Shown: positions 23,437 to 32,489, numbered from the stretch's first letter. The stretch is DNA of 64,000 bases from Rufibacter roseolus (GCF_017916365.1 NZ_JAFMSU010000003.1:496001-560000), one strand, 5' to 3'. Numbers and translations are program-made. The notes: a model not told the origin generated them from the sequence alone.

Positions 23437-24432
23437 ATGCAGTCCCTCTTCCCCACCTCCTACTCCACGTTCAGTACCTCGGCGCTGGCCTCCTTTCTAT
23501 CAACTGCTTACGGATTGGGACCAACAAATTGCCAGTTCCTGCTGAGAGGCGTTGGGGACACCTATTTAGTGCAGACGGCCTCAGAAAAATATATCCTGCG
23601 GATATACCGCGCCACCCACCGCTCGCTCCCGCAGATACAAGCCGAGACGGAACTGCTGCTGGCTTTGCAGGAGGCTTGGGTTCCGGTATCTCACCCCGTG
23701 AAAGACGTGGCCGGACAACTGATCCAGGCCTTGCCCGCGGCCGAAGGCACCCGCCATGCCGTGCTGTTCACCTTTGCCCCGGGACACTCCGTACCTATTC
23801 TGAACGAGAAGCAGCTAACGGTGCTGGGCGCACAGATGGCCCGGTTCCATAATGTGTCCTCCGTTATCCAGCTCAACAACTCCCGGTGGACTTTTGACGC
23901 GGAGACTACCCTGCTCCAGCCCCTGGAAAACGTAAAAAGCGCCTTTGCCGATTTCCCCCAAGAGTACGCCTGGCTTCAGGAGGTGGTGCAAAAAACGCAG
24001 GAAAAACTGGCCAGCCTGGATGCCACGCAATTCTCCAGCGGTTACTGCCACTTTGATTTCATGCCCAAAAACTTCCACTTTGAGGGTGATGAGAAGCTCA
24101 CCTTCTTTGATTTTGACTTCTTCGGATACGGCTGGCTCGTGAATGACCTCATGACCTTTTGGCAACAAATCTGCCTGGATGTGCTTTCCGGGAAAATGAC
24201 CTAGGATGCCGCCGACACGGCTTTCGCCACTTTTGTAGCAGCTTACCGGGAGCACCGTCACCTCAGCGAGGAAGAATTAGGCGCCATTCCTGCCCTCAGC
24301 GTGGGGTTCTGGCTATTTTACCTGGGCTTCTATCCTACCCACGACCAGTTCACGCCCTTGCTTCAACCGGCCCGCCTGCAGCAACGAATGGGTCTCTTCA
24401 GAAAGCTCCATGAGCGGTTTTGGGTTAAGTAA
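23437..24432 (+). pseudogene. APH/ChoK-type small-molecule kinase interrupted by in-frame TAG
   Basis: The frame from ATG 23437 stops at TAG 24202-24204 (codon 256) but the same frame continues without another stop to TAA 24430-24432, giving 331 codons in all. The continuation (AADTAFATFVAAYREHRHLS ... LHERFWVK) reads as normal protein and completes the helical lobe expected of homoserine-kinase-II/aminoglycoside-phosphotransferase relatives. Catalytic H205-x-D207-x4-N212 (HFDFMPKN) and metal-binding D225/D227 (FFDFDFFGYGW) precede the stop. So this is a recent nonsense mutation, a suppressed stop or a sequence error. The substrate is unknown. Confidence 0.85.
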
Positions 24433-24490
24433 TAGCTTCTTACAAAGCTCCCCAGTGAATATCAGCGGTCAGCTTGCGATAACTAAATGG

Positions 24491-24528
24491 GCGTTTTAGA
24501 GCCGCTTTCCTGAAATCGACTCAAAAAC
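24491..24528 (+). repeat. PIP copy 12
   Basis: Left arm GCGTTTTAGAGCCGCTTTCC, right arm GAAATCGACTCAAAAAC. It lies between the broken kinase and the MFS gene, both on the plus strand. Confidence 0.7.
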
Positions 24529-24630
24529 TACTTTCCCTATCCTGAAAGAAACCGGTTTTCCATAGACCATCGGCGGCATGGGACGTATACCCGCTCCTGA
24601 GATAACCGCCGGCGCCACTTGCAAAGCGCG

Positions 24631-24638
24631 TATATTTG
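24631..24638 (+). promoter_or_regulatory. Putative -7 box of the MFS gene
   Basis: TATATTTG fits TAnnTTTG and ends 18 bases before ATG 24657. It shows that the upstream TTG at 24636, which overlaps the box, is not the start. Confidence 0.6.
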
Positions 24639-24656
24639 CGGACTTTTTACCTGCTT

Positions 24657-25886
24657 ATGACAACTCATTCCGTTTCCGCCTCCTCCGCCCACGCTCATCC
24701 GGAACTTACCAAACTCAACCTTTGGGTTATGACCATAGCCACGGGCATGGTGGTGGCCAACCTATATTACAACCAGCCGCTGCTGGGCAAAATCGCGGTG
24801 ACGTTTGGGGTATCAGAGGCCTCGGCGGGAAGTCTGGCCATGCTCACCCAGATCGGGTACGCCGTGGGCATGCTCTTTATTATTCCGCTGGGCGATATGC
24901 TGCGCCGTAAACGTTTGATCATGATTGATTTCGCGGCCATTATCATAGCCTTGCTTTTGGCGGCCGTGGCGGTGAACATCCAGTCTTTGATGGTGGCCAG
25001 CTTCCTTATCGGGGCTACCTCGGTTATTCCGCAATTGTTAGTGCCCATGGCGGCGCACCTGGCCAAACCCGAGGCCCGGGGCCGCACGGTGGGTTTTGTG
25101 ATGAGCGGCCTTTTGATCGGTATTCTCTTGTCGCGCACGGTGAGCGGATTTGTGGGCGCGCACCTGGGCTGGCGGGCCATGTTCTACATTGCGGCCGGTA
25201 TGATGGCGGCGCTCTGGGCGGCCCTGTATTTCCTGCTGCCCGAGGTGCACCCGGGTTTCAAGGGCAGCTACAAAAACCTGATGAAATCGTTGATTCACCT
25301 TATCAAAGAGCAGCCCATGCTGCGGCTCGTTTCCTTGCGCGGAGCCCTGTGCTACGCCACCTTCGGGGCATTCTGGACTACGCTGGTGTTTCTGCTGCAG
25401 GAACCGCCTTTCAATATGGGCAGCGATGCCGCCGGATTGTTCGGGTTGGTGGGAGCCGCCGGAGCCCTAGGCGCCTCCTACATGGGCCGCCTCAACGACA
25501 GGGGAAATGCCTATACCGTTACCACGGTGACCATCGCGCTGATTTTGCTTTCTTACGTGGTCTTCGGGTTCTCCGGCAGTAGTATTGTGGGCCTGGTGAT
25601 TGGCGTAATTCTGCTGGACCTGGGCGTACAGGCCACCCACATCTCTAACCAGACTTTTATTTTCTCGCTCATCCCCGAGGCCCGCAACCGCCTCAACACG
25701 GTTTATATGGTCACCTATTTTGCGGGTGGCGCCTCGGGCACGTTCATCGCGAGCCAGGCTTGGCACCTTTGGAAATGGAACGGTGTGGTGGCGGTGGGTC
25801 TGATTTTCTCCGGATTGGCTCTGCTGCTGCACCTGTTGTTCATGCGGCATGTAAATTCTCCGGCTCCTAGCGTATCCAAGCCCTAA
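24657..25886 (+). CDS. MFS transporter
   Basis: A 409-residue inner-membrane transporter with twelve hydrophobic segments and a central cytoplasmic loop (FKGSYKNLMKSLIHLIKEQP). The loop 2-3 motif is GDMLRRKRLIMID, the usual MFS motif A with conserved Asp and Arg/Lys. The opening NLYYNQPLLGKIAVTFGVS is characteristic of a subgroup usually annotated as sugar or aromatic-compound efflux. The short polar N-terminus SVSASSAHAHPEL precedes helix 1. The substrate cannot be assigned. Confidence 0.9.
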   Translation: MTTHSVSASSAHAHPELTKLNLWVMTIATGMVVANLYYNQPLLGKIAVTFGVSEASAGSLAMLTQIGYAVGMLFIIPLGDMLRRKRLIMIDFAAIIIALLLAAVAVNIQSLMVASFLIGATSVIPQLLVPMAAHLAKPEARGRTVGFVMSGLLIGILLSRTVSGFVGAHLGWRAMFYIAAGMMAALWAALYFLLPEVHPGFKGSYKNLMKSLIHLIKEQPMLRLVSLRGALCYATFGAFWTTLVFLLQEPPFNMGSDAAGLFGLVGAAGALGASYMGRLNDRGNAYTVTTVTIALILLSYVVFGFSGSSIVGLVIGVILLDLGVQATHISNQTFIFSLIPEARNRLNTVYMVTYFAGGASGTFIASQAWHLWKWNGVVAVGLIFSGLALLLHLLFMRHVNSPAPSVSKP

Positions 25887-25890
25887 AAAC

Positions 25891-25942
25891 GAATTCCCGT
25901 TTAGAGGCCATTTCCTTAGAAACAGCTCCTAAACGGGAATTC
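25891..25942. terminator. PIP copy 13 as a hairpin between convergent genes
   Basis: Outer arms GAATTCCCGTTTAG (25891-25904) and CTAAACGGGAATTC (25929-25942) pair perfectly. The core AGGCCATTTCC ... GAAACAGCTCCTAAACG is a PIP unit. It could end both the MFS and heme-ATPase transcripts. Confidence 0.8.
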
Positions 25943-25966
25943 TGTAGAAGTTCTAATTCTTCGGTT

Positions 25967-26752
25967 TTACTCAAAGAACAGATTAAGCGAGTCTTTCTCT
26001 TCTTCGGCCATGACCACGGGGGTGAGCCGATAGGCGGCTTCAATATTAGCCGGCGTGAGCACGTCCCATTTGCTGCCCTCGGCCAGTACCCGACCATGGT
26101 GGATCAACACAATCTTATCCGCGAATTTGGCGGCCAGGTTCAAGTCATGGACCACACCCACCACGACTAAATCTGGATGCTGCCTGAGCAGGTCCTTGAC
26201 CTGATGCATGAACTGAAACTGGTAGTGAACATCCAGAAACGAGAGCGGCTCATCCATGATAAGGTAGCGGAACTGGCCCGGCACGGGGTACCAGATTTGG
26301 GCCATCACGCGGGCAAACTGCACCCGTTGTTTCTCGCCGCCGCTCAGGGTAAGGTAATTACGCTCGGCCATGTCCCAAACCTCAAAGTAGCGCATGGCTT
26401 CCTCGCAGGCCTGCTCGTCTTTATGCGTGGGTTTGATGGAAAAATGCGGGTAACGGCCCATCATGACCACCTCCCACACGTTCAGCGGGAACGCTAGATC
26501 CACGTTCTGCGACAGCACCGCCCGCCGCTGGCCCAAGGCCAAATCTGAATAATCAGAGAGAGATTTATTTTCAAACAGCACCGTGCCCTGCGCGGGCTTC
26601 AGCTGCTTGCAAAGGACTTTCACCAGGGTGGATTTCCCGGCGCCATTCGGGCCGATGATGAGGGTAAGCTTGCCTGGCTCAAAGGTGGTGGAGACGTCCT
26701 GCAACAGGGTTTTGCTGCCAATTCTGTAGGTGATATTCTGGGCCTGAAGCAT
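25967..26752 (-). CDS. hmuV: Heme/iron-complex ABC transporter ATPase
   Basis: A 261-residue ATPase powering the FecCD-type permease encoded immediately upstream. Walker A IGPNGAGKSTLVKVL starts near residue 34, signature LSGGEKQRVQFARVM, Walker B YLIMDEPLSFLDVHYQ, and switch histidine in VGVVHDLNLAAKF. The order in transcription is binding protein, permease, ATPase; the ATG overlaps the permease stop by one base, indicating translational coupling. The spacing and DVHYQFQFM resemble HmuV-type heme ATPases; a siderophore or cobalamin importer (FecE, BtuD) remains possible. Confidence 0.88.
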   Translation of the reverse strand: MLQAQNITYRIGSKTLLQDVSTTFEPGKLTLIIGPNGAGKSTLVKVLCKQLKPAQGTVLFENKSLSDYSDLALGQRRAVLSQNVDLAFPLNVWEVVMMGRYPHFSIKPTHKDEQACEEAMRYFEVWDMAERNYLTLSGGEKQRVQFARVMAQIWYPVPGQFRYLIMDEPLSFLDVHYQFQFMHQVKDLLRQHPDLVVVGVVHDLNLAAKFADKIVLIHHGRVLAEGSKWDVLTPANIEAAYRLTPVVMAEEEKDSLNLFFE

Positions 26753-27786
26753 TAGAGATAGACGTTTTTCTTCCTTAACAACAACAAAAAGACCGGCACC
26801 CCCACCGCCGAGGTCACAATCCCGATGGGCAGCTCGGCGGGTTGCAGCAAGAGCCGGGCCGCCAAATCTGCCAGACTCAGCAGGATGCCGCCCATCAACG
26901 CGCTCCCGATGACCAGAACCCGGTTATCAGAGCCCTGCAGCAGCCGTAGCAGATGCGGCACAATGAGGCCCACAAAGCTGATGACGCCCGTAAACGAAGT
27001 AGCCACCGCCACCATGACCACGTTGATGAGCAGGATGGTGAACTTGAGTTTCTTGAGGTTGACGCCCAGGTACTGCGCCTCTTCCTCCCCAATCATGAGC
27101 GCGTTCAGGTGCTTGGTGTGGCGCAAGGCTACCAGGATGCAGGTAATGGAAACGGCGCCCACAATCCCCACCGAATGCCAGTTGGCCCCCGAGAGCGTGC
27201 CCAACGTCCAGAAAGTGATAGACCGCGCCTGCGGGTCCCGGGCGATGTAGGACATGAATCCTACCCCGCTCAGAAACAAGGCATTGATGGCGATTCCCGT
27301 GAGCAGCAGCCCCACAATGGAGCTCTTGCCCGTCTCCTTGGATTGCGCCAGCGTGAACACCAGCCCCGTTGCCAGGACCCCGCCTGCGCAGGCCGCCAGC
27401 GGCAGGGTCCACTCGCCCGTCCCGAAGTTGAACACCGAGCCCAGCACGAAGTACAAAGCCGCCCCGAAGGCCGCGCCGCTGGAGGTACCCACCAGGCCCG
27501 GCTCCACAATGGGGTTCCGGAACAAAGACTGCATGAGCACGCCGCCCACGGCCAACGTAGCGCCTACCACCACCGTCAAGAGCGCCCGCGGCAACCTGAT
27601 CTCCAGGAAAATCCGCTCGTTCAGGTTCAGGTTCTCGGGTTGGGAGAAGACCTGGCTCAGCGCTGAATTCATCTCAAGCAACGAGATCTGCACCGCCCCA
27701 AACCGGATAGACAGCAGCGTGACCACCACCAACAAGAGCACGAGCACCGGGTACAGGCGTTGGTATTGCTTATTGAACCTGCCCAT
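26752..27786 (-). CDS. hmuU: FecCD-family permease of the heme/iron importer
   Basis: A 344-residue integral membrane permease, about ten helices. The opening hydrophobic segment YPVLVLLLVVVTLLSIRFGAV is followed by the family motif RLPRALLTVVVGATLAVGG and by NPIVEPGLVGTSSGAAFGA. ITFWTLGTLSGANW and ISFVGLIVPHLLRLL are further conserved blocks of BtuC/FecD/HmuU proteins. It overlaps the binding-protein gene by 17 bases and the ATPase by one. Imports the ligand handed over in the periplasm. Confidence 0.9.
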   Translation of the reverse strand: MGRFNKQYQRLYPVLVLLLVVVTLLSIRFGAVQISLLEMNSALSQVFSQPENLNLNERIFLEIRLPRALLTVVVGATLAVGGVLMQSLFRNPIVEPGLVGTSSGAAFGAALYFVLGSVFNFGTGEWTLPLAACAGGVLATGLVFTLAQSKETGKSSIVGLLLTGIAINALFLSGVGFMSYIARDPQARSITFWTLGTLSGANWHSVGIVGAVSITCILVALRHTKHLNALMIGEEEAQYLGVNLKKLKFTILLINVVMVAVATSFTGVISFVGLIVPHLLRLLQGSDNRVLVIGSALMGGILLSLADLAARLLLQPAELPIGIVTSAVGVPVFLLLLRKKNVYL

Positions 27787-28654
27787 TCTGGTGAATCAGT
27801 TTCTGTAGCGCCAACACGTTCTGCCCGGTTCTGGGCCCCAGGTACACCAGATCATGCTCCTCTACCCGGTAGATACGATTATTTCTGAAAGCCTTCGTCG
27901 CCGAAACGCCCGGCAGCTCGCTTATCTTCTGTTTGGAGCCCAGCTTGTCATACCCGAAATCGGTGAGCAGTATCACGTCCGGGTCTGACTGCGCCACTAC
28001 TTCTGCCGAGAGCTGTTTCATGCCGCGCTCTCCGTCCACGGCCATGGTGCCGCCGGCCCAGTTCACCATTTTGGCCCCGGTACTTTTACCTGTCATCACC
28101 AGGTACACGTTGTTGGCCTGCCCGTAATGAATGATGAGCACTTTAGGTTTATCTGGGTAGTTCTTCGCGTTGGCCAGCGCCTGCTTCATTTCCGTGTCCA
28201 CCTTCTGCGCCAGCGAATCGGCTTGTTTCTCCCGGTGGAAATAACGGCCCATCTCCTGGAAGAGCAGTTTGGTGCTATCCAGCGTGGTGCCGTTCACGGG
28301 AAACTGCTTCATCGGGATTTTGAGTTGCTCCAGTTGCCGCACCACGTGCTCCGGCCCTATGCTGGCCGGTCCGTCATGGATGATCATGGTAGGTTTGGCC
28401 GCTACCAGGCCTTCCAAACTCAGCGCCCGGTGATAACCCACCGTGGGCAGTTTCTTCGCCGCCTCGGGGTAAGTGCTGGAGACATCCACCGCCACCAGGT
28501 TCTGTTCCGCGCACAGCGCGTACATGATCTCTGTGTGTTGCTTGGAGACGCTCACAATGCGCTCTCTATTCTCTTGTTTCTGGTCTTTGTTCTGGAAACG
28601 CTCGCAGGACAGCAAAGCCAAACTGGCACTCGCCAGAATCAGGTATTTTCTCAT
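27770..28654 (-). CDS. hmuT: Heme/iron-complex periplasmic binding lipoprotein
   Basis: A 294-residue cluster-A-III-type (TroA-like) binding protein. The lipobox LALLSC near residue 17 anchors it to the membrane. IVSVSKQHTEIMYALC starts the first lobe, a long linker helix is present (SLAQKVDTEMKQALANAK), and the second lobe carries DPDVILLTDFGYDKLG and a C-terminal YLGPRTGQNVLALQKLI typical of HmuT heme-binding proteins, with tyrosines available as heme ligands. First gene of the hmuTUV operon. Heme as ligand is inferred from overall resemblance and neighbours. Confidence 0.85.
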   Translation of the reverse strand: MRKYLILASASLALLSCERFQNKDQKQENRERIVSVSKQHTEIMYALCAEQNLVAVDVSSTYPEAAKKLPTVGYHRALSLEGLVAAKPTMIIHDGPASIGPEHVVRQLEQLKIPMKQFPVNGTTLDSTKLLFQEMGRYFHREKQADSLAQKVDTEMKQALANAKNYPDKPKVLIIHYGQANNVYLVMTGKSTGAKMVNWAGGTMAVDGERGMKQLSAEVVAQSDPDVILLTDFGYDKLGSKQKISELPGVSATKAFRNNRIYRVEEHDLVYLGPRTGQNVLALQKLIHQNGQVQ

Positions 28655-28758
28655 TTCGATGTTTGTTTCTGGTTTTTGAGGTGATGAGAGTTATGGTTTT
28701 GACCCTACTCCCTTCTTTATCATCATGACTCTCCCTCTTCCTTTCACTTCTATCTCTC

Positions 28759-28853
28759 TTTTGTCATCTTGGAAAGATCTTGGTGGCGAACTAGACAAGC
28801 GTTTACTCAAGCACTGTTACTGCTTGCCCACAAGGTCCTTTCAGGATGACAAA
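28759..28853 (+). repeat. Dispersed repeat R3, copy 2
   Basis: Begins TTTTGTCATCTTGGAAAGAT and ends TCCTTTCAGGATGACAAA, like the copy at 20848-20930; the centre differs. It lies in the gap between hmuT and the receptor gene. Confidence 0.8.
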
Positions 28854-28910
28854 GGAGAGATGATCAGGAAAAAGGATTCTGTGAATGAAATTCTATGGTT
28901 GATTCTTAAT

Positions 28911-28943
28911 AAACCTGTGAGGTTTTGGAAACCTCACAGGTTT
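28911..28943 (-). terminator. Hairpin terminator after the TonB receptor
   Basis: 15-bp perfect stem AAACCTGTGAGGTTT / AAACCTCACAGGTTT with loop TGG, T-rich on both strands. It lies 53 bases past the receptor stop. The word may be a dispersed repeat in this phylum. Confidence 0.75.
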
Positions 28944-28946
28944 TCC

Positions 28947-28984
28947 GATTTCGACCTGTTTTCGTCAAAACAGGCCAAGAACGG
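28947..28984 (+). repeat. PIP copy 14
   Basis: Left arm GATTTCGACCTGTTTTC, right arm AAAACAGGCCAAGAACGG. It is 12 bases from the stop of the minus-strand receptor, with + polarity. Confidence 0.8.
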
Positions 28985-28995
28985 AAACGCACTAC

Positions 28996-31371
28996 TTAAA
29001 ACTTGTACCCGAAGTTCAGGCCGCCGAAGTAGGTGGCTTTGTAGGCAGCGGGCAAGTAGATGTTGGGGTTATTGGAGGTGGAGTAAGCATCAAGGAACAC
29101 CATGTTGTAGTACAGGTCACCGGTAAGGTTGTTGCCGCCGGCAAACACATCCAGCGACACGTGGTTGCCCAAGATCTTGCGCCAACCAATCTTGGCATTG
29201 AACAGGTTGTAGCTGGGGGCGCGGTGCTTGGCGTCATAGGTGATAGGCATGTCATCCACGTGCTGGAACGTAGAGTACAGATAAAAACCCGACTTCAGCT
29301 CCACGTCTACCCCGGCGTTGAAATTCTGCTTGGGCACGCCAATCACGGCCTGACCCGAGTAATCCGTCACCACGCGGGTGTTGGTGGTGCCCACTTTCAC
29401 AATGCTCTCGCGGGTGAAGTTGTCATAGGTGAAATCTGAGTAGGTGTAGTTCACAAAGGGCTTCACCAAAGTCACGAAACCTTCCTCGTTCTGGATGAGG
29501 CTGTAGTTTAGGGCCACTTCCAGGCCTTTGTTCGTCTGCTCTCCGGCGTTCGCGCTGATGGTGTACAGGACGGAGCCAGATTCCGGATCGGTGTAGGCCT
29601 GGGTGATGATCTTGTCTGTCACCTTCAGGTTGAAGAGTGCCACCTGGTATGATAGTTTCTTGTTTCGCAGACTGCCTTTGCTGCCCACCTCGTACTGCGT
29701 GCCTTTCTCGGGTTTCAGATTATCCAGCACCCGACCGGCTTGCGGAATCACTACGGCCGTGGAAGCCGGCGGCGAGTAGCCTTGGCTCACCGAGCCGTAC
29801 ACCGTTACGTTGGGCGTGAGCAGTTTCTGCAGGGCTACGTGCGGCGTTACCACGGTCTTGAAGGTTTTGTAACCCGATTGGTCGGCGTGCGAAGCATTGG
29901 CTGAGTTGGTGAGTTTATCGGTGATGCCGTACTCCACGCGGTTGGCGCTGGCGCCCGCAATTACGGTGAAATCCAGGGGCAGTTGCAGGTTCCACTCCGT
30001 GAAAGCTGAGTACTGTACCGCGGCTACTTCCAGATCGGCGGTGATGCCACCCAGGGCGCCGCCCGCTCCCAGGCTGTTGGTTTTCCGGAACGAGTTGGTT
30101 TTCTGGTACTCGCCGCCCACGGTTCCGGTGAGGCCCTGCCCCACGTTGGCCAGGTTGAAGTTGAACTCGGTACGGCCGCCCAGGTTGTAGGCCATGTTGC
30201 TGTTAAGACCCGCCGCCGAGGCCTGCTCCTGTCGGTAGTTGCTGAAGTAGGCGCTGGTGTTATTGCTGACCACGTCTGAGAAAGCGTACGTGTGCGACAA
30301 GCCGCTCCTGAAGCTCTCGTAGGCTACCCTGCCGTTGTTTTCCAGGTATTTGGCCTCGCCCTCGTTCTCCTTGTTATAAAAAGAAGCGCTGTCCAGCTGG
30401 CCCGCCATGGCGTTGTAGGAGTTGTTGTAAGCGGCGTACACCGAGATACTCTGCTTGTCTGAACTCCGGAAATCGCCCACGAACGTGGCGAAGTCCTTTT
30501 TAGAGTTGGTGTGTACGCGGTAGCTGTCATAGTTCTGGTGGCCGTAGTTCACCAGGATAGACGCCCGCTCGTTGGCGCTTTCCAGGCGGGTGTTGGTGCC
30601 CCAGAGGCCGTAACTACCTACCACGCCTTCCTGCACCAATCTGGTGGTCTGCGCCTCGGGCCGGAGGGTGAACATCTTCACCACACCCCCGATGCCGGTG
30701 CCATACAAACTGGAGGCAGGGCCTTTGATGACTTCCACCTTGCCCAGCGTAGAGAAATCCACATCGTCCAGCACGGTCACGCCCTCGGCATCGGTCACGG
30801 GGATTCCGTTGAGGTAGGCCTTGTAGCCGGCGCCGTTGAAGTTGAGCTGGTTTCCGTTGGCCTGCGGCAAGCCGTAGCCCCGGATAAGGATGCGCTGACC
30901 ACCGTTCATGGTGCGTTTTTCCATGCGCACGCCCGGCACCAGGTTCAAAGAGCTTTCCAGGAAGATGCCTTCGCTGCGGGTCAATTCACGGCGAGTCAAC
31001 AGCCCGATGGACTGCGGCTGGCGCAGCACCGAATTGGTTTCCGAGGCCGCGGCGCTTACCTCCACCTCGTTCAGGTTGGTATTAGAAGGCGTGAGCCCGA
31101 TCTGCAGGTACTGGTCACAGATTTTCACCGAGCCGCTGAAAGTCTCGTAGCCCACGAATTTGACGGTGATGGGAGAAGCGCCGGAGCAGTCCAGGGCGAA
31201 CTCGCCTTTGGCATCGGTGGTGGCGCCTTGGGTGGCAGATATCAGCACCGTGGCGCCCACCAGCGGGGTTCTGCTGTAGGCATCGTACACGCGGCCTCTT
31301 AGCTGGCCGTCCTGCGCCGCTGCCGTGAGGGACAAAAGCAGGCAGCACAGTAATTGTATGTATTTTTTCAT
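28996..31371 (-). CDS. TonB-dependent outer-membrane receptor, probably iron or heme
   Basis: A 791-residue receptor with signal peptide MKKYIQLLCCLLLSLTAAA. Domains: CarboxypepD_reg-like (about 22-100), plug (about 110-235, with QRILIRGYGLPQ and IKGPASSLYGTGIGGVV), then a 22-strand-type barrel (FTVIAGASANRVEYG, LKPEKGTQYEVGSKG, LFNAKIGWRKILGNH) ending in GLNFGYKF with terminal aromatic residue. This is the FepA/FhuA/PhuR-like architecture rather than SusC. It precedes hmuTUV in the direction of transcription, separated by a terminator, so it is most likely the outer-membrane door for the same ligand. Confidence 0.9.
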   Translation of the reverse strand: MKKYIQLLCCLLLSLTAAAQDGQLRGRVYDAYSRTPLVGATVLISATQGATTDAKGEFALDCSGASPITVKFVGYETFSGSVKICDQYLQIGLTPSNTNLNEVEVSAAASETNSVLRQPQSIGLLTRRELTRSEGIFLESSLNLVPGVRMEKRTMNGGQRILIRGYGLPQANGNQLNFNGAGYKAYLNGIPVTDAEGVTVLDDVDFSTLGKVEVIKGPASSLYGTGIGGVVKMFTLRPEAQTTRLVQEGVVGSYGLWGTNTRLESANERASILVNYGHQNYDSYRVHTNSKKDFATFVGDFRSSDKQSISVYAAYNNSYNAMAGQLDSASFYNKENEGEAKYLENNGRVAYESFRSGLSHTYAFSDVVSNNTSAYFSNYRQEQASAAGLNSNMAYNLGGRTEFNFNLANVGQGLTGTVGGEYQKTNSFRKTNSLGAGGALGGITADLEVAAVQYSAFTEWNLQLPLDFTVIAGASANRVEYGITDKLTNSANASHADQSGYKTFKTVVTPHVALQKLLTPNVTVYGSVSQGYSPPASTAVVIPQAGRVLDNLKPEKGTQYEVGSKGSLRNKKLSYQVALFNLKVTDKIITQAYTDPESGSVLYTISANAGEQTNKGLEVALNYSLIQNEEGFVTLVKPFVNYTYSDFTYDNFTRESIVKVGTTNTRVVTDYSGQAVIGVPKQNFNAGVDVELKSGFYLYSTFQHVDDMPITYDAKHRAPSYNLFNAKIGWRKILGNHVSLDVFAGGNNLTGDLYYNMVFLDAYSTSNNPNIYLPAAYKATYFGGLNFGYKF

Positions 31372-31466
31372 AAGAAGTTAAAGGGGAAATTGAGGGGAAA
31401 AGACGGTTCTGGTGCCTCCATTTTGAGGCACAGCGGCAAACGCAGGCACAGGTTTCCCTGCCATTT

Positions 31467-31499
31467 CTTGGCGGTTTTCTAAAAATTATCTTCAAAACA
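31467..31499 (+). repeat. PIP copy 15, degenerate
   Basis: Left arm CTTGGCGGTTTTC, right arm AAAAATTATCTTCAAAACA. It lies upstream of the minus-strand receptor gene. Confidence 0.5.
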
Positions 31500-31599
31500 G
31501 CACACAGCCTTCCCTGCGGCCCAGAGATAGTCTTATCCCGGATAATTGGTTTTGGTTAATTGAGAAATGATTCATCACGGCAAAGCAGGCCAGCCATTA

Positions 31600-31757
31600 T
31601 CATGACGATTCCTGAGGAACCCCGCCATGCACAAAGGAGCAGCCTTACGCGACACTTCATGGTTTCTGCTTATCCTTGAAAAAACGGGCGATAAACGGCA
31701 ACAGCGTTCATCCAGGCTTTACCCGCCTGCCCATTGGTTTTCAGGATGACCAGAAAT
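31600..31757 (+). repeat. Diverged long relative of repeat R3
   Basis: Begins TCATGACGATTCCTGAGG and ends TTTTCAGGATGACCA, echoing the R3 ends with a longer centre that contains no gene. The rest of the 31372-31794 gap shows nothing else. Confidence 0.5.
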
Positions 31758-31794
31758 TGAGGGTTGTTTGCCCTGGAACTTACAAGAATGAGGA

Positions 31795-32322
31795 TTAAGC
31801 CAGTTTGGGTGGCGGAACGGGGATGTCCTGCCAGATAGCGGAAAGGGAGAATTGATAGAAGAAAGCTGCCGGGGTGGCAGTTGTTTGGAAATGCAGCGGG
31901 TATGTGATTTTGGTGGTCTGGTAGGCTTTGGCCAGGTTTTTCACCAGCTGTTTCAGGTTCTTCTGCTTGGTGGAGCGCGTCATGTAGTCCTGCACCAACT
32001 CGTCCAGGGCCTCAAACAAATCCTGTTCCTCGGTATCGGTGACGCAGTGGTAGAGCAGCAAGCCCGCCTGGCGCTGCACGCGCACAACATCATACATCAT
32101 GCCCTGGTAACGGAACTCCCGGCCCTGCTCTTTCCAATCCAGAGCGGCCACCTGCTCAGGGGTAAAGGAAAGCTGATGCAGTTGCTCTGGGGGCAGGCCT
32201 TCTTTGATGCGTCTTTTCACTTCTGAGCGCACTTGCGCCTGCAGCATCACCAGCACCAGCGAGCTGCCCACGCTGTGGAAGAGGAAAAGCGAAATGAGCA
32301 GAAAAGAAAGCAGGCGTTTCAA
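31795..32322 (-). CDS. Unknown single-pass membrane protein upstream of the receptor
   Basis: I do not recognise this 175-residue protein. The start is TTG at 32322, giving a hydrophobic N-terminus MKRLLSFLLISLFLFHSV that may be a signal peptide or anchor. Next come a helical region (VRSEVKRRIKEGLPPEQLHQ), beta-like REFRYQGMMYDVVRV, LLLYHCVTDTEEQDL, a helical LDELVQDYMTRSTKQKNLKQLV, and a Pro-rich end IPVPPPKLA. It is transcribed toward the TonB receptor, 423 bases away. A helper of metal or heme uptake is only a guess from location. Confidence 0.8.
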   Translation of the reverse strand: MKRLLSFLLISLFLFHSVGSSLVLVMLQAQVRSEVKRRIKEGLPPEQLHQLSFTPEQVAALDWKEQGREFRYQGMMYDVVRVQRQAGLLLYHCVTDTEEQDLFEALDELVQDYMTRSTKQKNLKQLVKNLAKAYQTTKITYPLHFQTTATPAAFFYQFSLSAIWQDIPVPPPKLA

Positions 32323-32449
32323 AGGGGGTACAAAAGCGGGTAGCGAAAGACAAATAAAGCACCTGGCTTTTTCCCGTGCAATGGGTAGGAGTTGGGTTCC
32401 TGAAAAACCTGGGGCAATGAAGCAAAAAACGCTTCCTGATAAGTGAAAG

Positions 32450-32489
32450 GGTTTAGCGGCCTTTTTCTCTAAAACAGCCGCAATTTGAG
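32450..32489 (+). repeat. PIP copy 16
   Basis: Left arm GGTTTAGCGGCCTTTTTC, right arm AAAACAGCCGCAATTTGAG. It lies between two minus-strand genes, with + polarity. Confidence 0.7.

Noticed and set aside
28725-29126. 133-codon plus-strand frame between hmuT and the receptor
   Set aside because: It covers R3, a terminator and PIP, then runs antisense into the receptor gene.
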